From the NCBI GenBank assembly GCA_007361935.1, contig CP041667.1, forward strand, positions 1,144,501 through 1,208,500: a DNA stretch of 64,000 nucleotides. Direction: 5' to 3'. The DNA comes from Lachnospiraceae bacterium KGMB03038. GTDB lineage: Bacteria > Bacillota > Clostridia > Lachnospirales > Lachnospiraceae. Both the position numbers and the translations under genes were made by a program. The notes beneath the pieces are model-generated. The model saw only the letters and a program-made list of their open reading frames with translations, was not told the origin of the DNA and made no database searches. Shown here one piece after another: positions 34,136-41,968 of the stretch (positions are counted from its first letter, which is position 1; each line of letters begins with the position of its first letter).

Positions 34136-34302
34136 CAGTTCAGCCATACATGGAGCGTGAGCGAGGATCATGCTTGCATGATCATGCGAGCGGTCCTATG
34201 TATGGAGTGAGCGCCGGACGAATGAGCAAAGGGCGGCGAAAGCCGCCGGAAGCGCCGGAAGGCGCAACTTTGTGAATGCGGAGGGAGGCGCATCTGAGCT
34301 GT
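34135..34302. repeat. Intergenic hairpin-rich repeat, copy B
   Basis: This 168-base element is bounded by ACAGTTCAG (34135-34143) and CTGAGCTGT (34294-34302), and it starts in the transporter stop codon. It shares ordered blocks with copy A at 21659 and contains several nested stems, such as GATCATGC-TT-GCATGATC, GGCGGC-GAAA-GCCGCC and GCGCC-GGAA-GGCGC. The ends and layout suggest a small non-autonomous repeat family. Confidence 0.7.
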
Positions 34303-34379
34303 TGAGTATGCGCCTTTGCGAATGCCATGAGGTGCTGAATAATTAAGATGTGAAAGGAAAAAGAAAGGAGTGAATATAT

Positions 34380-35222
34380 ATGCGTGAAATCAATGTGAGC
34401 GCGCTGACGGATGTGATCGAGCGGCTCTGTATCGAAGCCAACAATCATCTTCCGGAAGATGTGAAATGCGCGATCCAGAACTGCCGTTCTCAAGAAGACG
34501 GTGAAATCGCCAAAGGAGTTCTGGATAACATTATCGAGAACTATGAGATCGCGGATGCGGAAAATGTTCCGATTTGCCAGGATACAGGAATGGCCTGTGT
34601 ATTTCTGGAAATCGGACAGGACGTACACCTGACAGGCGGAGATTTAAGAGAAGCGGTAGACGAAGGAGTCCGCCGGGGATATGACAAAGGTTATCTGCGC
34701 AAATCTGTAGTGGGAGATCCGGTCCGCCGGGGAAATACAGGAGATAACACGCCGGCTATGCTTTACACAGAGATCGTTCCCGGCGAACAGATCAAAGTGA
34801 CGGTGGGACCAAAAGGATTCGGAAGTGAGAATATGAGCCAGATCCGTATGTTTAAACCGTCTGCCGGTCTGCAGGGGATCAAAGATTTTATCCTGGAAGT
34901 AGTGGAGACGGCAGGTCCCAACCCATGTCCGCCCATGGTGGTAGGAGTAGGGATCGGAGGCACTTTTGACAAATGCGCCTTGCTTGCCAAGAAAGCTCTG
35001 ATGCGGCCCTTAGATTCCTCCAATCCGGATCTGTTTTACGCAGATCTGGAGAAAGAAATGCTGGAGAAGATCAATGAACTGGGGATCGGACCGCAGGGAT
35101 TTGGCGGAAAGACCACGGCGATCGGTCTGAACATAGAGACACTGCCCACTCATATTGCGGGAATGCCCTGCGCGGTCAACATCAACTGTCATGTGACGCG
35201 CCACAAATCGGAGGTGATATAA
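34380..35222 (+). CDS. Class I fumarate hydratase, alpha subunit
   Basis: Together with the next gene this forms a two-subunit [4Fe-4S] fumarase (malate/fumarate interconversion) of the FumA/TtdA family. The 280 residues contain the cluster cysteines in ICQDTGMACVF near 62, GPNPCPPMVVGVGIGGTFDKCA near 180, and a late MPCAVNINCHVTRHK near 265. The paired layout could also be L-tartrate dehydratase. The malate dehydrogenase and fumarate reductase upstream make fumarase the better call. AAAGGAGTG precedes the ATG, and the beta subunit begins at the base after the stop. Confidence 0.88.
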   Translation: MREINVSALTDVIERLCIEANNHLPEDVKCAIQNCRSQEDGEIAKGVLDNIIENYEIADAENVPICQDTGMACVFLEIGQDVHLTGGDLREAVDEGVRRGYDKGYLRKSVVGDPVRRGNTGDNTPAMLYTEIVPGEQIKVTVGPKGFGSENMSQIRMFKPSAGLQGIKDFILEVVETAGPNPCPPMVVGVGIGGTFDKCALLAKKALMRPLDSSNPDLFYADLEKEMLEKINELGIGPQGFGGKTTAIGLNIETLPTHIAGMPCAVNINCHVTRHKSEVI

Positions 35223-35777
35223 ATGGCAAGAAAGATTACCTTACCCCTTACAGAAGAATTAGCCAAAACCCTTCACGCGGGAGACCAGGTACTCCTTACA
35301 GGGACCATCTATACCTCAAGAGATGCCGGGCATAAACGGATGTGCGAGGCGCTGGCAAAGGGAGAAGAACTGCCCTTTGATCCAACAGACGCCACCATCT
35401 ACTATGTAGGACCAACACCGGCGAAACCAGGACAGGTGATCGGAAGCGCCGGGCCCACCACCAGCGGCCGGATGGACGCCTACGCGCCTACCATGATGTC
35501 CGTGGGAGCTAGAGGCATGATCGGCAAAGGCGCCCGCCTTCCAGAAGTGGTCGAAGCCATGAAAAAGTACAGCGGCGTATACTTTGGAGCTATTGGCGGC
35601 GCGGGAGCGCTGCTGGCCAAATGCATCAAGAAAGCAGAACTGGTGGCTTATGAAGACCTGGGAGCGGAAGCCCTGCGCAGGCTGTATGTAGAAGACATGC
35701 CGCTGGTAGTCATCATCGACAGCGAAGGAAACAATCTGTACGAAGAAGGCAGAAAAGCCTATCTGGCGGAGAAATAG
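35223..35777 (+). CDS. Class I fumarate hydratase, beta subunit
   Basis: The 184-residue protein is the swivelling C-terminal domain of class I fumarase as a separate chain. It shows LLTGTIYTSRDAGHKRM near residue 20, a YYVGPTPAKPGQVIGSAGPTTSGRM region near 57, MIGKGARLPEVVEAM near 100 and FGAIGGAGALLAKCI near 122. It directly abuts the alpha subunit, and a strong hairpin follows. It is the last gene of the operon that starts at 22948. Confidence 0.9.
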   Translation: MARKITLPLTEELAKTLHAGDQVLLTGTIYTSRDAGHKRMCEALAKGEELPFDPTDATIYYVGPTPAKPGQVIGSAGPTTSGRMDAYAPTMMSVGARGMIGKGARLPEVVEAMKKYSGVYFGAIGGAGALLAKCIKKAELVAYEDLGAEALRRLYVEDMPLVVIIDSEGNNLYEEGRKAYLAEK

Positions 35778-35779
35778 TC

Positions 35780-35822
35780 AATTTGGGACGTAGTAAAATG
35801 CAAAAAGGCTACGTCCCAAATT
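35780..35822 (+). terminator. Hairpin terminator closing the malate/fumarate operon
   Basis: AATTTGGGACGTAG (35780-35793) pairs perfectly over 14 bases with CTACGTCCCAAATT (35809-35822). The following sequence (GCGTTTTG) is only a short T run, so it may act as a bidirectional or partly efficient terminator. Confidence 0.65.
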
Positions 35823-35921
35823 GCGTTTTGCCCTGTACCCAAATGACGGCTTGCCAGAAAAATGCTTCTGCTCTATAATATTCTGTGAGTATGAATCTAC
35901 GGGAAAATGGAGGAATTTAGG

Positions 35922-36464
35922 ATGTATATCAGTGAGATCACAACAACGGTGCCGGAGGATGTGAAGGAACGTGCTCCCCTGGAACAGGAGGTTTACAAGG
36001 TGTTCCAGAAATTGGGGATCCCGTTTGAGCGGGTAGACAATGACCCGGCGGCGTCTATGGAGGAATGTGCGGAAATTGGTGAAGTGCTGCAGGCGCCGGT
36101 GCGCAAGGATGTGTTCCTGTGCAATCGGAAGAAAACAACTTTCTTCCTGCTTCTGATGCCGGACGATAAGGCTTTTGATACGTCTTCTTTCAGTAAAAAG
36201 ATGGGAGTTTCCCGTATGTCTTTCGCCTCTCCGGAACATATGATGGAGTATATCGGATGTACGCCTGGATCGGCCAGTGTGGTAGGGCTTTTGAATGATC
36301 AGGACGACTATGTGCAGCTTATTATCGATAAAGAGGTGGCGGAAGCAGAGTGGTTTGTATGTAACACAGGGATCAATACCACCCATTTGAAATTCAAAAC
36401 CCAGGATCTTTTGAAGAAATTTCTGCCCTACACCCATCACAGACCACGGATCGTGGATCTGTAA
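35922..36464 (+). CDS. YbaK/ProX-type aminoacyl-tRNA deacylase
   Basis: The protein (180 residues) has the YbaK/ProX fold, which clears misacylated tRNA (for example Ala-tRNAPro). Family features include a helix ending in KLGIPFERVDNDPA near residue 30, CAEIGEVLQAP near 47, a CNRKKTTFFLLLMP strand with the conserved Lys near 70, and GCTPGSASVVGLLND near 115. I start at the ATG at 35922, with GGAGGA at the right distance; an ATG at 35907 overlaps that site. It stands alone. The ProX subgroup is the closest, but the exact tRNA substrate is not evident. Confidence 0.85.
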   Translation: MYISEITTTVPEDVKERAPLEQEVYKVFQKLGIPFERVDNDPAASMEECAEIGEVLQAPVRKDVFLCNRKKTTFFLLLMPDDKAFDTSSFSKKMGVSRMSFASPEHMMEYIGCTPGSASVVGLLNDQDDYVQLIIDKEVAEAEWFVCNTGINTTHLKFKTQDLLKKFLPYTHHRPRIVDL

Positions 36465-36478
36465 AAGGAGTAAAACGT

Positions 36479-37195
36479 ATGTATCAGATTCTCATTGTGG
36501 AGGATGATCCTGGTTTAAATCAAGGCGTGGCGCTGGCATTAAAGGAAGGAGGCACTGCGTTCTTCCAGGCATATACAATAGAGGAGGCCCGGACTGTCTG
36601 GCGCAGGGAGCAGATCGATATGGTGCTCCTGGATGTGAACCTGCCAGACGGAAGCGGGTATGGGTTCTTAAGAGAGATCCGGCAGAACTCGCAGATCCCT
36701 GTGCTGCTTCTGACAGCGAATGATCTGGAGACAGACGAAGTGACGGGATTTGCCCTGGGAGCGGATGATTATATCACAAAGCCTTTCAGCCTGATGGCGC
36801 TGCGGGCCAGAGTGGAACGAATGCGCACGCGCATCCAAGTGGAAACGGCCGCAGTGGGGGAAGAAGTGTACACGGACAGCCGGTACAAGTTTCTTTTTAC
36901 GAAGATGCAGTTCTGGGTGGATGATCAAGAGATAGAGTTTAGCAAGACAGAACAGAAACTCCTTCGCTGCCTGGTGCGGCATCCGGGACAGATCCAGTCC
37001 AGAGAAGGACTGACGGAAATGATCTGGCCGGAAGGGACCGGGTATGTAGATGAGAATGCTTTGAGCGTGGCGGTGAACCGGCTACGCCGGAAGCTGGAGG
37101 GACGGCAGAAACGCTGCCCCATCCAGACGGTCTATGGCATTGGATATGTATGGGAAAAGAATCCGGGCAGGAAGGATACGGGAGAAAGCGTATGA
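36479..37195 (+). CDS. OmpR-family response regulator
   Basis: The 238-residue protein has a receiver domain with EDD near residue 8, the phosphorylated Asp in VLLDVNLPDGSG near 51, LLTAND near 80 and the switch Lys in DDYITKPFS near 100. A C-terminal winged-helix DNA-binding domain includes SKTEQKLLRCLVRHPG and ENALSVAVNRLRRKLEG. It overlaps the histidine kinase gene by four bases. The ABC exporter genes just downstream suggest a Bce-type module that responds to antimicrobial peptides or cell-envelope stress. Confidence 0.9.
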   Translation: MYQILIVEDDPGLNQGVALALKEGGTAFFQAYTIEEARTVWRREQIDMVLLDVNLPDGSGYGFLREIRQNSQIPVLLLTANDLETDEVTGFALGADDYITKPFSLMALRARVERMRTRIQVETAAVGEEVYTDSRYKFLFTKMQFWVDDQEIEFSKTEQKLLRCLVRHPGQIQSREGLTEMIWPEGTGYVDENALSVAVNRLRRKLEGRQKRCPIQTVYGIGYVWEKNPGRKDTGESV

Positions 37196-38058
37196 TACAG
37201 ATCGGAGCAGGAAAAACCATGAAGCGGCTGGACGAGATGCTCACCAGCGCCATGGACGGGAACTTTGAGGAATCCCGGTTTGACGAGACTGAGCTTTCCC
37301 GCCTGGAAAGCCGTTGGAAACAGTATGTGACTTCGACGCAGAAGGATGTGGAACAGATCAGGAAAGAACGGGAAAATATGCGTTCCCTGGTTTCTGATAT
37401 CGCCCACCAGACCCGCACGCCTCTTGCGAATATTCTCCTGTATGCTGGGCTTTTGGCGGAAAAGGCAGAAGGAGAAGAGGAAAGATTTTTGGCAGAGCAG
37501 ATCCTGTCCCACACGGGAAAGCTGGAATTTTTGATCCAGTCCCTGGTCAAAATGTCCCGTTTAGAGTCGAATATGCTGGAAGTCGTGCCAAGACAACAGA
37601 GACTGGAACCTTTGTTGGAGGATGTGATCGCTGCCTTTCAGGCAAAAGCAGCCAAGAAAGAGATCCATTTAGCGTGTGAGGAGCAGCCGGACGTTATCTG
37701 TGCCTATGACCGGAAATGGACGGGAGAAGCCTTGGGAAATATTTTAGATAACGCAGTCAAGTATTCCCCTTCTGGCAGCAGGATCCAGATACGGGTCCGT
37801 GTCTTTGAATTCTACGTCTGTATTGAAGTGGAAGATGAAGGCATAGGAATCCGGGAGGAGGAGCGGGCTCAGATTTTTGGCAGGTTTTATCGGGGCAAAC
37901 AGGTGCAGCAGGACGATGGTGTGGGAGTAGGACTCTATCTGGCGCGGGAGATTCTGGCGCGGGAAAACGGTTATATCAAAGTCCGTTCCACGGAAGGGGA
38001 AGGCAGTGTGTTTGGCCTGTATCTGCCTCGGAGAGATTCCGGCCAAAACAGATCTTAA
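37192..38058 (+). CDS. Histidine kinase without membrane segments
   Basis: The protein is 288 residues if it starts at the ATG overlapping the regulator stop, and it begins directly with a helical linker (MKRLDEMLTSAMDGNFEE). The phospho-acceptor His is in SDIAHQTRTPLANI near residue 72. The ATPase boxes are GNILDNAVKYS (N box), EDEGIGIREEE (G1) and GVGVGLYLAREIL (G2). Related kinases next to Bce-type exporters have two N-terminal membrane helices, and none is encoded here or just upstream in frame. It may therefore be soluble, or a truncated version that still signals through the exporter. Confidence 0.88.
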   Translation: MIQIGAGKTMKRLDEMLTSAMDGNFEESRFDETELSRLESRWKQYVTSTQKDVEQIRKERENMRSLVSDIAHQTRTPLANILLYAGLLAEKAEGEEERFLAEQILSHTGKLEFLIQSLVKMSRLESNMLEVVPRQQRLEPLLEDVIAAFQAKAAKKEIHLACEEQPDVICAYDRKWTGEALGNILDNAVKYSPSGSRIQIRVRVFEFYVCIEVEDEGIGIREEERAQIFGRFYRGKQVQQDDGVGVGLYLAREILARENGYIKVRSTEGEGSVFGLYLPRRDSGQNRS

Positions 38059-38069
38059 TACGGCTGCAA

Positions 38070-38115
38070 GAATCTTTCGATACTGTTAGATTTGGGAAAG
38101 ACTCTGGAAAGATTC
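38070..38115 (+). promoter_or_regulatory. Upstream hairpin in the ABC leader
   Basis: GAATCTTTC (38070-38078) pairs with GAAAGATTC (38107-38115) across a 28-base loop, just before a terminator-like stem. The two stems may form an attenuation region, but no overlap between them is obvious. Confidence 0.35.
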
Positions 38116-38126
38116 GTCTGATAAGA

Positions 38127-38163
38127 TGGTCTTATAGAAAATTTTTCTATAAGGCCATTTTTT
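38127..38163 (+). terminator. Terminator or attenuator between the kinase and the ABC genes
   Basis: TGGTCTTATAGAAA pairs with TTTCTATAAGGCCA (one G-T pair) and is followed by six T. It lies 18 bases before the ABC ATPase start, so any transcript entering the ABC genes from upstream must pass it. Confidence 0.75.
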
Positions 38164-38181
38164 CAGAAGGAGGAAAAAGAT

Positions 38182-38898
38182 ATGAGTATCTTAAGGACTA
38201 GACAATTGAAAAAATACTACGGAAGCGGTGATACTCTTGTTAAGGCCCTGGATGGAGTGGACCTGTCTGTAGAACAGGGAGAATTTCTTGCAGTAGTGGG
38301 AACCTCCGGAAGCGGGAAATCTACATTGCTCCATATGCTGGGCGGTCTGGACTATCCCACAGCCGGGAAAGTGGAAGTGGATGGAAAGGATATTTCCAGT
38401 TTAAAAGAAGAACAGCTTACTATTTTCCGGCGGCGGAAGATCGGATTTGTATTCCAGAGCTATAACCTGGTGCCGGTTTTGAATGTTTATGAAAATATCG
38501 TACTTCCGGTGGAACTGGATGGCAACAAGGTGGATCGGGAATACGTAGAGGAGATCATCGAGATCCTGGGGCTGAAGGAAAAGACGTTCAGCCTGCCTTC
38601 CCAGCTTTCCGGCGGACAGCAGCAGTGGGTAGCCATCGCCAGGGCACTGGCATCAAAGCCTGCGATCCTGCTGGCAGATGAACCAACGGGGAATCTGGAT
38701 TCTGTCACCAGCCAAGATGTGCTGAGCCTTCTTAAAGTGACCAGCAGCCGGTTTGGCCAGACGGTGGTCATGATCACCCACAACGATGAGATCGCGCAGA
38801 TGGCAGACCGGATCATACGGATCGAGGACGGAAAGATCCGCGGCATGGCAGTTGGACAGGAAGGCCAGGCAGACAAAGGCGGTGAGAGCCATGCGTAA
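38182..38898 (+). CDS. ABC transporter ATPase (BceA/MacB-type)
   Basis: The 238-residue ATPase has Walker A GTSGSGKSTLLHM near residue 39, a Q-loop (VFQSYNLVP) near 91, Walker B LLADEPTGNLDS near 161 and the switch His in MITHND near 196. The signature reads LSGGQQQWVAIARAL, where nearly all relatives have Arg in place of Trp; a single C to T change (CGG to TGG) would explain it. It pairs with the FtsX-type permease, whose start overlaps its stop by eight bases. The LolD/MacB-like class fits antimicrobial-peptide or lipid-linked export. Confidence 0.9.
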   Translation: MSILRTRQLKKYYGSGDTLVKALDGVDLSVEQGEFLAVVGTSGSGKSTLLHMLGGLDYPTAGKVEVDGKDISSLKEEQLTIFRRRKIGFVFQSYNLVPVLNVYENIVLPVELDGNKVDREYVEEIIEILGLKEKTFSLPSQLSGGQQQWVAIARALASKPAILLADEPTGNLDSVTSQDVLSLLKVTSSRFGQTVVMITHNDEIAQMADRIIRIEDGKIRGMAVGQEGQADKGGESHA

Positions 38899-41494
38899 GG
38901 TGAAAAACAAGAAGGCTATCCGCAATCTGGCTGATAAAAGTTTCCGCGCCAGCCGGATCAGAAATGTGATCGCCGTGATCGCCATCGCCCTGACTTCTAT
39001 GCTGTTTACCACGCTTTTTACCATAGGAATCGGGACTATGGAGAATTTTCAGCAGCAGACCATGCGTCAGTCAGGAGGAGACAGCCACGGTGTGATCAAG
39101 GACCTGATGCCGCAGGAATATGAGGATCTAAAAGACCATCCGCTGATCGAAGAATCTGCGCCCTGCCGGATCCTGGCAGACGGGATCAACAACCAGGAAT
39201 TCTTGAAGCGTCATGTGGAACTCTGGTATATGCCGGAATATCACTATGAGCACTGGTTCCTGGAGATCAAAGAGGGAAGGGCCCCAAAGGAAGCAGATGA
39301 AGCGCTGGTGGATGAGACGACCCTGGAACTTCTTGGACTGCCCCAGAAGACGGGGCAGGAGTTCACGCTGGAAATACAGCTTGGCCAGGGTGAACCAAAG
39401 ATCGTAGAGAGGACCTTTACTGTATCCGGGATCCTGAAGGCAAATTCCGTGTTGAATACAGGATTTACGGTGGTGTCCGAAGCTTATCTTACGGCTCATG
39501 CTGACGAAGTTTCTGCATTTGAAAAAGGAACGGGAGAGACGAGGGTAGGAGCGATCCAGATGGACGTCAATTTTTCTAACTCCTTTGGAATCCAGAAGAA
39601 GCTGAACCAAGTGATTACGGAAAGCGGATACTCTGTGAAGGAGAGCAGTCCCGATTACCTTGCGAGCAATGTCAATTGGGCCTATATTTCCGATGGAGCA
39701 GAAAGCGATCCTCTGACTATGGGGGCGGTAGCGGGAGGGCTGCTCCTGATCCTGCTGACCGGATATCTGATCATCTATAATGTGTTCCAAATCTCGGTGA
39801 TCCGGGATATCCAATATTATGGTCTTTTGAAGACCATTGGAACTACTGGGCGCCAGATCAGGCGGATCGTGGGACGCCAGGCCTGGAAGCTGGCGGTGCT
39901 TGGAATTCCCCTGGGTCTGCTCTTTGGATTTTTCATAGGGAAATGGATCGTGCCGTTGGTAGTGGAACGGACCTCCTATGCGGGAGGCAAGGTGGAAGTA
40001 TCTCTTAACCCGCTGATCTTCCTGGGGGCTATTTTGTTCACTTTGGCGACGGTATGGATCTCTACCCGGAAACCAGCCAGGATGGCCGGAAAGGTATCGC
40101 CTATCGAGGCGGTGCGCTATACGGAAGGAAGCGGCGGACCCAAAAAGGAAAAACGGAGTACTGACGGCGGAAAGATCTGGCGGATGGCTCTTTCGAATCT
40201 GGGACGGAGCAAGGGAAGAACCGCCATCGTTATCCTATCCCTGTCTCTGGCGGTTATTCTGCTGAACAGTGTGTTCTCTGTAACCAGCTCTATCAGTATG
40301 GATCAGTATTTGAAGAAATTTGTGATCTCGGACTTTGTGATCGCCAATGCCCAGTACTTTAATTACGAGTATTACGCCAGTTCAGAGGAGGATATTCCGG
40401 AGATCAAACTCAGCGAGTCTTTCATTGAGGCTTGTGAATCCCAGGATGGATTTGAACAGGGAGGCCGTCTCTACATGACCAACCGGATCGGACTGGACAA
40501 GGAGACGTATCAACCGACGGAGCATGTACTGGTGGATGAGAACGGGGATTTTTACCGGATGTACGGAGCGGATAAAGAATTTTATCTGCAGAATGAGAAT
40601 GGAAGCTTTAGGAGCTCTTTCTATGGTCTGGAGGATTATCCCCTGGGGAAGATCGAAGTCTATGAGGGAGAGACGGATCTGGACCAGATCAAAGAGAAGC
40701 TGGCTACCGGGAAATACCTTTTGGCAGGCGTGGAAACGGACGACAATGATCAGGTGTATGAAGAGGAAGTCCGTTATCATGCGGGGGACCATGTGACTTT
40801 AGTGACAGAAGAAGGGGAAAAACGAGAGTTTGAGATTCTTTCCCTCATTAAGGAAAATTACTATGGATTGACCAACCGGATCGGAGCCAATTTTGCCTTC
40901 TACACCACGGCGGAGGTGTTCCAGGAAATGGAATCCGCAGATTTCCTGATGAGTTATGAATTCGATGTGGAAGACGATAAGGAGATAGAGTTTGCCCAGT
41001 TTATCGAAAACTATACGGCGACCCAGGAACCTTTGATGCACTATGAGTCTAAACAGAAATGGCTGCAGGAGTTCAACGGGCTGATCGGCCTGATCACACT
41101 GGTCGGCGGCGTCCTTACCACGGTAGTAGGCATCATTGGAGTATTAAACTTTGTGAATTCTATCTTGACTGGGATTGTGACCAGAAAGAGGGAACTTGCC
41201 ATGCTGGAGGCGATTGGCATGACCAAAAGGCAGTTGGTGCGGATGCTTATGCTGGAAGGATTGTATTACACGGGACTTACGATTTTGGTTTCGCTTGCGG
41301 CAGGGTGCCTGTTCTCGTTGACATTGGTGAAAAGCCTGGCAGAGGGAATATGGTTTATGGAATATCATTTCGTGCTGTGGCCTATGCTGCTGGTATTCCC
41401 GATTTTGATCATTTTAGGGGCGCTGATCCCCTACCTTGCTTATCTGCCGCAGCGCAGGGTAAGCCTGGTAGAAGAGATTCGAAGAAGTGAGTAG
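38891..41494 (+). CDS. ABC transporter permease, FtsX/BceB-like
   Basis: The 867-residue membrane protein has one N-terminal helix near residue 25 and a large extracytoplasmic domain. Three helices follow in the FtsX pattern (about 275-420), then another helix near 465, a second large external domain (about 490-740), and three closing helices (755-860). Two FtsX domains with two MacB-like periplasmic-core-type regions are typical of Firmicutes peptide-resistance exporters. I start at the ATG at 38891, inside the last codons of the ATPase gene. Earlier in-frame positions lack a ribosome binding site and overlap the ATPase deeply. Confidence 0.88.
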   Translation: MRKVKNKKAIRNLADKSFRASRIRNVIAVIAIALTSMLFTTLFTIGIGTMENFQQQTMRQSGGDSHGVIKDLMPQEYEDLKDHPLIEESAPCRILADGINNQEFLKRHVELWYMPEYHYEHWFLEIKEGRAPKEADEALVDETTLELLGLPQKTGQEFTLEIQLGQGEPKIVERTFTVSGILKANSVLNTGFTVVSEAYLTAHADEVSAFEKGTGETRVGAIQMDVNFSNSFGIQKKLNQVITESGYSVKESSPDYLASNVNWAYISDGAESDPLTMGAVAGGLLLILLTGYLIIYNVFQISVIRDIQYYGLLKTIGTTGRQIRRIVGRQAWKLAVLGIPLGLLFGFFIGKWIVPLVVERTSYAGGKVEVSLNPLIFLGAILFTLATVWISTRKPARMAGKVSPIEAVRYTEGSGGPKKEKRSTDGGKIWRMALSNLGRSKGRTAIVILSLSLAVILLNSVFSVTSSISMDQYLKKFVISDFVIANAQYFNYEYYASSEEDIPEIKLSESFIEACESQDGFEQGGRLYMTNRIGLDKETYQPTEHVLVDENGDFYRMYGADKEFYLQNENGSFRSSFYGLEDYPLGKIEVYEGETDLDQIKEKLATGKYLLAGVETDDNDQVYEEEVRYHAGDHVTLVTEEGEKREFEILSLIKENYYGLTNRIGANFAFYTTAEVFQEMESADFLMSYEFDVEDDKEIEFAQFIENYTATQEPLMHYESKQKWLQEFNGLIGLITLVGGVLTTVVGIIGVLNFVNSILTGIVTRKRELAMLEAIGMTKRQLVRMLMLEGLYYTGLTILVSLAAGCLFSLTLVKSLAEGIWFMEYHFVLWPMLLVFPILIILGALIPYLAYLPQRRVSLVEEIRRSE

Positions 41495-41509
41495 CAGGAC
41501 TTTTGTCCA

Positions 41510-41686
41510 TTACTGTTCCTGCTTTTCCATCTCCTCCAGCGCATATTCACAAGCCTGGACAACAAAACTGGAAAAAGTAACTTCTTGATTTTCAATTGCT
41601 TTTTCAATTTCTTTAACTAAGGGAAGCGGAAAACGGATGGTTTTGTTTTCCGTTTCCTTTTTGCTGGACTTTAACTGAAATGCCAT
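41510..41686 (-). CDS. Small ribbon-helix-helix protein (YlcI/YnfO-like)
   Basis: A 58-residue ORF on the minus strand begins MAFQLKSSKKETENKTIRFP. It continues with LPLVKEIEKAIENQEVTFSSFVVQACEYALEEME, here broken by a helical turn. The pattern, a short basic strand (TIRFPLPLV) followed by two amphipathic helices, is that of Arc/MetJ-type DNA-binding proteins such as the YlcI/YnfO family. AAGG lies seven bases upstream of the start. It faces the ABC permease convergently and may be an autoregulator or an orphan antitoxin; no toxin partner is seen. Confidence 0.7.
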   Translation of the reverse strand: MAFQLKSSKKETENKTIRFPLPLVKEIEKAIENQEVTFSSFVVQACEYALEEMEKQEQ

Positions 41687-41698
41687 CATGATACCTTA

Positions 41699-41739
41699 CG
41701 CCTGCTCTTTAGCCGAAAAAGATCAGGCGCTTTTCCTTT
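41699..41739 (+). terminator. Hairpin with T-rich tail
   Basis: CGCCTG...TCTTT (41699-41710) pairs with AAAGA...CAGGCG (up to 41729), followed by CTTTTCCTTTCTT. It would stop plus-strand transcripts from the ABC operon that read across the small antisense-facing gene. Confidence 0.6.
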
Positions 41740-41896
41740 CTTAAAATTAATAACCCAAATCTCTATTACGATATAAGTGAAAAATAGAAAAATAGTTTTC
41801 TGATAAATGTGTATTGCAGAATTATATAATAAATATAATACAGAATGGGAAAGAAATGCAATGCTAAATGAAGGAGGCTTAGTTTAGTTTCCCTTA

Positions 41897-41925
41897 TTGA
41901 CATTAAATCTTACATATGTAATAAT
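41897..41925 (+). promoter_or_regulatory. Promoter with BlaI-type operator, ahead of the 41969 gene
   Basis: TTGACA (41897-41902), a 17-base spacer and AATAAT (41920-41925) form the promoter. The spacer contains TTACATATGTAA, matching the BlaI/MecI operator core TACA-N2-TGTA. The surrounding 20 bases (TAAATCTTACATATGTAATA) are identical to those at the blaI promoter at 45537, so one repressor should control both. Confidence 0.75.
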
Positions 41926-41968
41926 TTGTAGAAGAAATTTTGCAATAAGATTTAAAGGAAGAAAAGCC

